A stretch of DNA of 6,044 bases from an uncultured Bacteroidota bacterium (GTDB lineage: Bacteria > Bacteroidota > Bacteroidia > Bacteroidales > SZUA-534), in the NCBI GenBank assembly GCA_937899145.1, contig CALBPW010000429.1:1-6044 (forward strand), read 5' to 3'. The position numbers and the translations under genes are program-made. Below are positions 1 through 5,072 of this stretch, in pieces (position 1 is the stretch's first letter; every line of letters begins with the position of its first letter). The notes under the pieces were generated by a model that was not told the DNA's origin, ran no database searches, and was given only the letters and a program-made list of their open reading frames with translations.

Positions 1-252
1 AGCTGTTGGTAAAACTGCCTTTGCCCTAAATATAGCTTGTGCTGCAGCAAAATCAGATGCGTCGAATGCGTAGAATTTCGCTTTCACACCCATCTGGTTC
101 AATTCGTTTTCAAATGCAATCACATCATCGCGTAGCGATGTGCAAGTGAGAGCTAAATTTGCGCCTTGTTCAGCAAATTTGCGCGCAATGCCTTTGCCTA
201 TGCCGCGCGCCGCACCTGTTACAAGCGCAACTTTTCCTTCAAGTAATTTCAT
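1..252 (-). CDS. fabG: 3-oxoacyl-[ACP] reductase-like short-chain dehydrogenase (N-terminal part)
   Basis: This is the N-terminal part of a short-chain dehydrogenase of the FabG type, which reduces 3-oxoacyl-ACP with NADPH in fatty-acid elongation in the cytoplasm. The protein begins MKLLEGKVALVTGAARGIGK; TGAARGIG (residues 12-19) is the TGxxxGIG dinucleotide-binding loop of the Rossmann fold. FDAS (residues 63-66) matches the D-x-S region that contacts the adenine ring. No Asp closes the second beta strand (ANLALTCTS), which would suit NADP(H), though that is inference. The start at 252 gives the usual FabG N-terminus. The NNAG motif and the catalytic Ser-Tyr-Lys residues would lie beyond the left edge. 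Residues after about 73 (AIFRAKAVLPTA) do not resemble the family and lie opposite a DnaB-like sequence, so the true FabG part may end near position 37. The SDR family is certain; FabG is likely but cannot be proven from 73 residues. Confidence 0.82.
   Translation of the reverse strand, partial: MKLLEGKVALVTGAARGIGKGIARKFAEQGANLALTCTSLRDDVIAFENELNQMGVKAKFYAFDASDFAAAQAIFRAKAVLPTA
2..49 (+). other. DnaB-like Walker A fragment, probable chimeric or rearranged contig end
   Basis: Read on the plus strand in frame 2, the first bases encode AVGKTAFALNIACAAA. This is very close to the Walker A loop and following helix of replicative DNA helicase DnaB, whose family sequence is of the type RP(S/A)VGKTAFALNIA; G, K and T (bases 8-16) would be the nucleotide-binding residues. 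Similarity can be followed to roughly base 37-49. The frame then runs into sequence that reads well as FabG on the other strand and stops at bases 71-73. The piece is too short to be a gene. It may be the end of a dnaB fragment joined to fabG by misassembly, amplification chimerism or a genuine rearrangement. The identification comes from recalled family consensus only. Confidence 0.5.
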
Positions 253-396
253 AATCAGTTTTTTATTAATGTTGGTGTTTGACTAACAAATTTTGTGCCT
301 TACAGCCCGATAAAGGTAGAAATAAATATTGTTGAATCGGTGATTTGTTGAATTGTATAATCGATTATTTGATTTGTCAATTAAAATACACTCAAT

Positions 397-416
397 AACT
401 TATCGTCAGATAAGTT
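397..416. repeat. 8-bp inverted repeat, possible operator or small hairpin
   Basis: AACTTATC (397-404) is repeated inverted as GATAAGTT (409-416) around a GTCA loop, and is followed by a short T run on the plus strand. It lies midway between two divergent starts with no plus-strand gene before it, so a transcription terminator makes little sense there. A regulator binding site is one option; a chance dyad in AT-rich DNA is another. Confidence 0.35.
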
Positions 417-507
417 TTAAAAATATCTTTTTTGAGGGCAAAACAATAATTGCCATTATGCGTCGTTTTTCATTTTGACTGTCGATTTTTCTCAACATTG
501 ATTGTTT

Positions 508-541
508 TTTGATGGCATTTTAATTTATTATTATAGTTTTG
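508..541 (+). promoter_or_regulatory. Bacteroidetes-type promoter for the outer-membrane protein gene
   Basis: TTTG at 508-511 and TAGTTTTG at 534-541 match the Bacteroidetes sigma-ABfr elements, TTTG near -33 and TAnnTTTG near -7. The gap of 22 bases is slightly longer than typical. Transcription would start around 545-550, leaving a short leader of 20-40 bases before the start codon. Confidence 0.55.
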
Positions 542-570
542 CAGCGTCTTACAAATGGCGTAATGCTTAA

Positions 571-1311
571 ATGAATATTCGAATGAAAAAACTTGCTTTT
601 GTAATTTTATTGTTAATATCAACAAGTGCGTTTGTTAATGCGCAAAATGAGGAGTATATAACCTTGGGTATCAATGGTGGTATGGTAAATAATATCAATG
701 GTTACCGTAAACTGCCAAATAGGAATAATGTTAAATTCAGTAATGGAATCCCGGGTTACAATGTTGGTGTCGATTTTGGTATTCGGACATCAGAGCGCAC
801 GCGTTTCCGCTTCGAAGTTCGCCATTCAGAGTTTCATTATAAAGCTACTTGGGATAATTCAAAGTTAGAAGCGCTTGCCGCAAAAGGCGATACAACCGCA
901 TTGAAAAACCATATTTATAAAACGAAAGTGAAAATTTGGGATTTGGCTTTCAATCTTCGCTTTGATTATCGCATTTACGATAGCGAAAAATGGAAGATTT
1001 TTGTTTCGCCGGGTTTCTTGTGGGAGATGAATATTGATAGCGAAAGCAAAAATTATATTTATGATGTTTATGATAAGTATAGTTATAATTACGACAACCG
1101 CAGTTTCAAGCGTTATGATTATGTCGATTTTGAGTATCCTTACCACATTTTGGGCAACTCGGTTCAATTGCTTTGTAAATACAAGATTGCGAAGCATATA
1201 GCTATAACTTTAACTCCTGAATATTATATTTACTATCGCCCGTTTGTAAAGCGTAACCACAATGTTTATCAACGCTTTAACGTTAATGCAGGTTTAGAGT
1301 TTAACTTCTAA
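571..1311 (+). CDS. Secreted outer-membrane beta-barrel protein, function unknown
   Basis: The protein of 246 residues has a signal peptide: Lys-Lys, then a hydrophobic core (residues 8-21) and a probable cleavage at VNA|QNEEY near residue 24. The mature part shows the alternating pattern of a small outer-membrane barrel, for example RFRFEVRHSEF (78-88), KIWDLAFNLRFDYRI (121-135), KIFVSPGFLWEM (142-153) and AITLTPEYYIYY (211-222). It ends FNVNAGLEFNF, with the terminal Phe favoured by the barrel assembly machinery. A very Tyr-rich segment (about 160-191, YIYDVYDKYSYNYDN and onwards) probably forms an extracellular loop. The listed start is preceded by an in-frame TAA. The ATG at 583 (MKKLAFVILL) would give a more canonical signal peptide and may be the real start. 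The gene is monocistronic, with its own promoter and terminator. It resembles porin-family or OmpW/PorT-like barrels in general form only, so no substrate can be named. Confidence 0.8.
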   Translation: MNIRMKKLAFVILLLISTSAFVNAQNEEYITLGINGGMVNNINGYRKLPNRNNVKFSNGIPGYNVGVDFGIRTSERTRFRFEVRHSEFHYKATWDNSKLEALAAKGDTTALKNHIYKTKVKIWDLAFNLRFDYRIYDSEKWKIFVSPGFLWEMNIDSESKNYIYDVYDKYSYNYDNRSFKRYDYVDFEYPYHILGNSVQLLCKYKIAKHIAITLTPEYYIYYRPFVKRNHNVYQRFNVNAGLEFNF

Positions 1312-1333
1312 TATAAGTTGATTTCAAAAGTAT

Positions 1334-1360
1334 AAGCCCGATGTGCTCGGGCTTTTTTTT
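1334..1360 (+). terminator. Intrinsic terminator after the outer-membrane protein gene
   Basis: AAGCCCGA (1334-1341) pairs with TCGGGCTT (1347-1354) around the loop TGTGC, followed by a run of eight T (1353-1360). It sits 22 bases after the stop codon. On the minus strand the same stem is followed by the weaker ATACTTTT, so it may also stop transcripts arriving from the convergent HAD gene. Confidence 0.9.
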
Positions 1361-1479
1361 GTGCAATCTCAAATGTATTGATAATTGAATTGGATGATTG
1401 TAAATCAGTCTATATGATAATCATAAATCCAATCTCCGTCATTAGTGTAAAATTTGGGATGGAAGTATGTGGTTTGATG

Positions 1480-2070
1480 TCAGAATAGTAGCATATTTCT
1501 CAATTCCTTGCACGATTTTGCAGTATTGTAGCGGTCAAAATCGAAAGCGCTGATGCCCAATTTGCGAGCGGCCGCAGTGTTTTCGGGTTTGTCATCGATG
1601 AAAAGCGTGTCAGCAGCTTCAATGTTAAATTTGTTTAGCGCAAGTTCGTATATTTCCGGTTCGGGTTTTACAATGTTGTAGTCGCACGAAATAACTTCAT
1701 TTTCAATTAGTTTGAACACTTCGTGTTTGTGGAGTTTCGCAATAAATTCAAACGACATGTTTGAAAGTACGAATAGATGATAACCGTTTGATTTTAAATC
1801 TTTTATAAGTTGGTATGTGTCTGGTGCAATTTCTGTTCGGTCAAGGGCTTCGTGCAGTATTTTGTTGGCTAACTCAAATGGATATTGCGTTGTATCGGCA
1901 ATCATTCCAACGGTTTCTTCCCAAGTGAGTGCGCCACGGTCAAAATCGAGCCAAAATAGCGGTGTCTCGCTTGAGTGCAGTATCTTCCAAAAGTTCAATA
2001 ATTCTTTTGTGCACGCGTTGTAATTGCGTGTAAAAACTACTCCTCCCAAATCGAAAATTATGTTTTTCAT
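1480..2070 (-). CDS. HAD-superfamily phosphatase, YihX-like (subfamily IA)
   Basis: This cytoplasmic haloacid-dehalogenase-type hydrolase of 196 residues probably dephosphorylates a small metabolite; E. coli YihX, of similar length, acts on alpha-glucose-1-phosphate. The four HAD motifs are visible. Motif I is FDLGGV (6-11) with nucleophile D7; motif II is VLSNMS (101-106) with S103; motif III is K135 in VKPEPEIY; motif IV is FIDDKPEN (157-164) with D159 and D160. An alpha-helical cap lies between motifs I and II (about 15-90). The second Asp of the usual DxD is Gly here, which is normal for YihX-like members. The start codon overlaps the stop codon of the lipid kinase gene (ATGA), so translation is probably coupled. 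No separate terminator is obvious on this strand beyond the shared hairpin at 1334-1354. The superfamily is certain; the substrate is unknown. Confidence 0.88.
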   Translation of the reverse strand: MKNIIFDLGGVVFTRNYNACTKELLNFWKILHSSETPLFWLDFDRGALTWEETVGMIADTTQYPFELANKILHEALDRTEIAPDTYQLIKDLKSNGYHLFVLSNMSFEFIAKLHKHEVFKLIENEVISCDYNIVKPEPEIYELALNKFNIEAADTLFIDDKPENTAAARKLGISAFDFDRYNTAKSCKELRNMLLF

Positions 2071-3074
2071 TCTTCTGTTTTTGTTTTTATGCCCAAGGTG
2101 CTTTTGGCTCTGTCTATTATTTTTTTTGCTTTTACCGTTTGATTCTCAAATAGTTCAGCTATATCTTTTTCAATTGATGTTATTACTGGTTTTTGTATTT
2201 CATCGTTATAAATTATTTTGAGTGACGCTGGTATAACATCAACTTCAATTTTATCGTTAAATACAATCGGGTCGCCATCAATATGAAAAACTATGGGATG
2301 GTTAGTGTCTATAACAACTCTGTTGGTGCGTATGTATTCCATGTGTTGCGATTTATGTAAGGTTTTATTCATAAGTCGTGTCGCCATTATCGATGATTCA
2401 ACTTTAGGAATATCGTCCATAATGCAAACATCAACAAGACCATCATCTATTTTGGCTTCGGGCGAGATGTAAGCGTTATTGCCAAATTGCGATGAGTTGG
2501 CAAGGCTTATCAGAAACGCGTTTCGGAATATTTTTTCACCATTTAGTTCAAGGCTGTATGCTTGACTTTTGTACCGCATAAACTCGCTTGCGGCAATTTT
2601 TACGTAGGGAATAGGCCCGCGTTTTCCGTTTTTGGCAAACAGATGCGCGACATGAGCGTCAAAGCCTGTCCCCGATACATTTACCGATACTTGGCCGTTT
2701 ATTTTTAGCGTGTCTATCGGCTTTATAAGCAGTTTGTTGAGCGTTTTTACGGCTTGAGTTGTGTTCATAGGCATGTTAAGGTGTCGGGCTAAGCCGTTGC
2801 CGGAACCTACTGGAATTATTCCCATCACCGTGTCGCTGCCAACCAATCCGCGTGCTACTTCGTTTACAGTGCCATCGCCACCAACGGCAATTACATATTC
2901 GTATTTGCCTATGGCATTGCGGCTTAGCTCTGTAGCGTGTCCGCTGTGTTTGGTAAGTACAATTGTCGGGTTGAACATGCTGTAATCCAACGATTTTTGT
3001 AAAATGGCATTGATGCGTTTTTGCTTTCCTGTCCCCGATATGGGATTGACTATAAACAATGTTTCTGCTGCCAT
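2067..3074 (-). CDS. Diacylglycerol kinase-family lipid kinase (DagK/YegS/BmrU type)
   Basis: This 335-residue protein belongs to the DAGK catalytic family, which transfers the gamma phosphate of ATP to a lipid hydroxyl such as that of diacylglycerol, at the inner face of the membrane. Visible motifs are NPISGTG (10-16), the nucleotide-binding GGDGTVNE (65-72), PVGSGNGLAR (88-97, the usual GTxNDFAR position), GTGFDA (135-140), PEAKIDDGLVDV (205-216) and HIDGDP (264-269, the QIDGE-like motif near the end of the catalytic part). The family core ends near residue 290, and about 45 charged, mostly helical residues follow. The ATG at 3074 puts the NP-SG-G motif at its usual place. The gene is first in a two-gene unit with the HAD gene, whose ATG overlaps this TGA. 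It lies beyond the sodium-pump terminator, so it probably has its own promoter. The exact lipid cannot be read from the sequence. Confidence 0.9.
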   Translation of the reverse strand: MAAETLFIVNPISGTGKQKRINAILQKSLDYSMFNPTIVLTKHSGHATELSRNAIGKYEYVIAVGGDGTVNEVARGLVGSDTVMGIIPVGSGNGLARHLNMPMNTTQAVKTLNKLLIKPIDTLKINGQVSVNVSGTGFDAHVAHLFAKNGKRGPIPYVKIAASEFMRYKSQAYSLELNGEKIFRNAFLISLANSSQFGNNAYISPEAKIDDGLVDVCIMDDIPKVESSIMATRLMNKTLHKSQHMEYIRTNRVVIDTNHPIVFHIDGDPIVFNDKIEVDVIPASLKIIYNDEIQKPVITSIEKDIAELFENQTVKAKKIIDRAKSTLGIKTKTEE

Positions 3075-3093
3075 AAGCGTAGTATTGTTAGTG

Positions 3094-3101
3094 CAAATCT
3101 A
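3094..3101 (-). promoter_or_regulatory. Possible -7 promoter element for the lipid kinase-HAD unit
   Basis: On the minus strand this reads TAGATTTG, matching the Bacteroidetes -7 consensus TAnnTTTG, in the AT-rich gap between the upstream terminator and the kinase start. It would give a leader of only about 10-15 bases. The nearest upstream TTTG is too close (13 bases) for a standard -33 element, so this assignment is weak. Confidence 0.3.
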
Positions 3102-3146
3102 TTTAATTTCTTGTCAAATTTTATGTTTAATGAGATATATCAAAGT

Positions 3147-3184
3147 AAAAGCAGTTATCCGACATTTGCCGGATAACTGCTTTT
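3147..3184 (-). terminator. Strong intrinsic terminator of the decarboxylase sodium-pump operon
   Basis: A perfect 15-bp inverted repeat (3147-3161 with 3170-3184, loop of 8) forms AAAAGCAGTTATCCG/CGGATAACTGCTTTT. On the minus strand the GC-containing stem is followed by TTTTACTTT. It begins 24 bases after the oadB stop codon and separates the pump operon from the lipid kinase gene. The A/T ends also make it able to act on the plus strand. Confidence 0.85.
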
Positions 3185-3208
3185 GGCAGTTGTGTTAAAT
3201 ATTTGAAT

Positions 3209-4366
3209 TTAGCCTAAGAAACTCAGTAGTACGCCAGCGGCAACTGCGCTGCCAATTACGCCTGCCACATTGCAGCCCATGGCGTGCATAAGCAGGTGGT
3301 TGCTTTTGTCGTATTCCAAACCAACAATTTCCGAAACGCGCGCGCTATCGGGTACTGCCGAAACGCCAGCATTACCGATGAGTGGATTGATTTTGTTGCC
3401 TTCTTTAAAGAATAGGTTTAGGAATTTTACAAATAGTACGCCTCCGCATGTTGCTATAACAAACGATATTGCGCCAAGTGCAAATATGCCTATCGATTTG
3501 GCTGTCAAAAAGGTTGTTGCTTGTGTTGATGCGCCAACTGTTAAGCCGATAAGGATTGTAACAATGTCGCAAAGTGGACCTTTGGCTGTGTCGGCTAAGC
3601 GTTTAGTTACAGTGCTCTCTTTTAGTAGGTTGCCGAAGAATAGCATACCAAGTAGGGGCAAACCCGATGGTACAAGTAAGCAAGTTAGTAGCAATCCGAT
3701 TATTGGAAACATTATGCGTTCAGTTTTTGAAACCGGGCGTGGCGGTTTCATTTTTATTGTGCGTTCTTTTTCGGTGGTCAGCAATCGCATTATAGGTGGT
3801 TGAATTACAGGCACCAACGCCATATATGAGTAAGCCGATATTGCAATTGCGCCCATCAAGTCGGGTGCTAATTTTGATGACAGGAAAATCGCAGTTGGAC
3901 CATCGGCTCCACCGATGATGCCAATGGCTCCTGCTTCGGCCGATGTGAAACCGAGTGCTAATGCTATTGCGTAGGCTCCAAATATGCCAAGTTGTGCAGC
4001 TCCTCCAATCAAAACTAATTTCGGATTCGAAATCAATGCCGAGAAGTCGGTCATTGCACCAATGCCGAGAAATATTAATGGAGGGTAAATGCCTTGTAAA
4101 ACGCCAAAATGCAGATAGTTAAGTACGCTACCACTTTCGTAAATGCCAATTTTTAGTCCGGGAACAAATGCGATGTTGCCTATCAATATGCCAAAGCCGA
4201 TAGGTAGCAAAAGCATCGGTTCAAATTCTTTTGCAATGGCTAAATAAATGAAAACCAAACCAATGGCAATCATAATCAAGTGCCCGATTGTCATATTGGC
4301 AAATGCGGTGTATTGGAAAAATTGTGTTATATGGTCAAACACAAATGAGAAAAATCCTTGCTCCAT
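3209..4366 (-). CDS. oadB: Sodium-pumping decarboxylase beta subunit (OadB/MmdB/GcdB family)
   Basis: This is the integral-membrane subunit of a biotin-dependent decarboxylase, 385 residues and hydrophobic almost throughout. It decarboxylates carboxybiotin on the carrier protein and couples this to sodium export across the inner membrane. The residues studied in Klebsiella OadB are present with exact spacing. GGADGPTAIF (152-161) carries D155, equivalent to D203, and Y181 lies 26 residues later like Y229. The segment NPLIGNAGVSAVPDSARV (327-344) carries N327, G331, S336 and R343, matching N373, G377, S382 and R389. A hydrophilic cytoplasmic loop occurs around 198-217. The C-terminus has the family MGCNVAGVIGSAVAAG (363-378). 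The start lies 2 bases after the stop of the biotin carrier gene, so the two are co-translated. It is the last gene before the terminator. With an MmdA-type alpha subunit upstream, it would be called MmdB in a methylmalonyl-CoA decarboxylase; the family itself cannot tell the substrates apart. Confidence 0.96.
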   Translation of the reverse strand: MEQGFFSFVFDHITQFFQYTAFANMTIGHLIMIAIGLVFIYLAIAKEFEPMLLLPIGFGILIGNIAFVPGLKIGIYESGSVLNYLHFGVLQGIYPPLIFLGIGAMTDFSALISNPKLVLIGGAAQLGIFGAYAIALALGFTSAEAGAIGIIGGADGPTAIFLSSKLAPDLMGAIAISAYSYMALVPVIQPPIMRLLTTEKERTIKMKPPRPVSKTERIMFPIIGLLLTCLLVPSGLPLLGMLFFGNLLKESTVTKRLADTAKGPLCDIVTILIGLTVGASTQATTFLTAKSIGIFALGAISFVIATCGGVLFVKFLNLFFKEGNKINPLIGNAGVSAVPDSARVSEIVGLEYDKSNHLLMHAMGCNVAGVIGSAVAAGVLLSFLG

Positions 4367-4368
4367 CT

Positions 4369-4809
4369 TTATTCTATTTCAATTAGTACATCGCCTTCCA
4401 TTACAGAGTCGCCTTTGTGTTTAGCGATGCTTTTTACAACGCCATCTTTTGTCGAGTCGATGTTGTTTTCCATTTTCATAGCCTCAAGTGTAAGCAAGTG
4501 CTGACCAACGGTTACGCTATCGCCTACGTTTACTTTTACGTCAAGAATAACGCCCGGCAGTGGTGCTGTAATTGCGTTTGCGCCTGCTGTCGCTTTTGGT
4601 GCTTGAACGGTTGTTGTTGCCACTGGTGCGGCTTTTGCGACCGGGCGTGCAACGTTGGCGCGTGGTGTGTTTGCTATTTTTTTCTTTGTGTTGTCTATTT
4701 CAACATTATAAACGATGCCGTTTACTTGAATTTGTGCTTTGTTGTCGATAATTTCTAACACTTCTGTGTCGTAATTATTACCATTGATTACAAAATTGAA
4801 CTTTTCCAT
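4369..4809 (-). CDS. Biotin carboxyl carrier protein of the decarboxylase (MmdC-like)
   Basis: This 146-residue cytoplasmic carrier shuttles CO2 on biotin between the carboxyltransferase (MmdA) and the membrane beta subunit. The C-terminal lipoyl/biotinyl domain (about 79-146) has the signature EAMKMEN (109-115), in which K112 is the lysine biotinylated by biotin-protein ligase. TAPLPGVILDVKVNVGDSV (81-99) and GDVLIEIE (139-146) are typical first and last strands of the domain. An N-terminal region of about 45 residues (MEKFNFVINGNNYDTEVLEI) is joined by an Ala/Pro/Thr-rich flexible linker (about 48-76), as in the carriers of sodium-pump decarboxylases. The gene starts 17 bases after the OadG tail frame and ends 2 bases before oadB. 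It could also serve a propionyl-CoA carboxylase, but the adjacent oadB makes the decarboxylase much more likely. Confidence 0.95.
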   Translation of the reverse strand: MEKFNFVINGNNYDTEVLEIIDNKAQIQVNGIVYNVEIDNTKKKIANTPRANVARPVAKAAPVATTTVQAPKATAGANAITAPLPGVILDVKVNVGDSVTVGQHLLTLEAMKMENNIDSTKDGVVKSIAKHKGDSVMEGDVLIEIE

Positions 4810-4826
4810 ATCTCAATTTTTTTGTT

Positions 4827-5072
4827 TTAGAATGATGTAAATCCGCCCGGACGCTTGCGCAGACCGTATATTTTTGAATTCCATGGCGAGTAGTTTCGCG
4901 ATACTTTGTGCATTGTAAGTACGGTGTACTCCTCGTCGTGCTCTTGTTTACTAAGCAAGAATAGTGCCAAAGCGATTGCTGCATTAACTTCATTTGACGC
5001 TTCTTCGCCTGTTTGGGCGTTTTTCGCAATAAATGGCTTGTCTTTTTTCTTGCGTGTGGATATTTTGCCCAC
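4827..5072 (-). CDS. Cytoplasmic tail of the OadG-like gamma subunit, split off by an in-frame stop
   Basis: This 81-residue frame starts with GTG directly after the TAA of the lamin-tail/OadG gene, and in the same frame. It has no signal peptide or membrane segment. It begins with a basic stretch (GKISTRKKKDK) as expected just inside a membrane helix. EVNAAIALALFLL (28-40), HDEE (45-48) and YSPWNSKIYGLR (61-72) follow, features I recall as the conserved cytoplasmic end of Bacteroidales OadG-like subunits, there fused to the membrane helix in one protein. The region is conserved rather than decayed. It may be made by termination-reinitiation at TAA-GTG, by readthrough, or the TAA may be a recent mutation or a sequence error. 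No ATG precedes residue 54, so GTG is the only reasonable start. If made separately, it would presumably join the complex through the carboxyltransferase or the membrane half. Confidence 0.6.
   Translation of the reverse strand: MGKISTRKKKDKPFIAKNAQTGEEASNEVNAAIALALFLLSKQEHDEEYTVLTMHKVSRNYSPWNSKIYGLRKRPGGFTSF

Larger units (their letters stand above)
253..570. other. Divergent non-coding region between fabG and the outer-membrane protein gene
   Basis: This AT-rich stretch of 318 bases separates two divergently transcribed genes, and I see no convincing reading frame in it. It holds a Bacteroidetes-type promoter for the plus-strand gene near its right end (508-541), an 8-bp perfect dyad (397-416), and a direct repeat of TTGTTGAAT at 329-337 and 345-353. 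No structured RNA or riboswitch was recognised. Confidence 0.7.

Noticed and set aside
352..380. TTGACA-N17-TACAAT on the minus strand, as a promoter for fabG
   Set aside because: The match is to the sigma-70 consensus of other phyla. Bacteroidetes primary promoters use TTTG/TAnnTTTG, and AT-rich DNA often yields such matches. No exact TAnnTTTG was found ahead of fabG.
437..454. GGCAA...TTGCC inverted repeat in the divergent region
   Set aside because: It is only a 5-bp stem with an 8-base loop and has no following T run, so it is not distinguishable from chance.
865..1197. 110-codon open frame antisense to the outer-membrane protein gene
   Set aside because: It is the shadow of a real gene with signal peptide, barrel strands, promoter and terminator. 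Its own translation is a hydrophobic Ile-rich sequence without recognisable motifs or a plausible start context.
1480..2070. Missing second Asp of HAD motif I (DLGGV instead of DxD) taken as loss of activity
   Set aside because: Active YihX-like enzymes also lack it (DLGNV), and all other motifs are intact.
3270..3803. 177-codon open frame antisense to oadB
   Set aside because: oadB is beyond doubt on the minus strand, with its functional residues in exact spacing. The antisense translation has no family features.
4778..5029. 83-codon minus-strand frame overlapping the OadG tail and the start of the biotin carrier gene
   Set aside because: It is out of phase with the conserved tail (YSPWNSKIYGLR). 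Its translation is Lys/Arg/Cys-rich without motifs.
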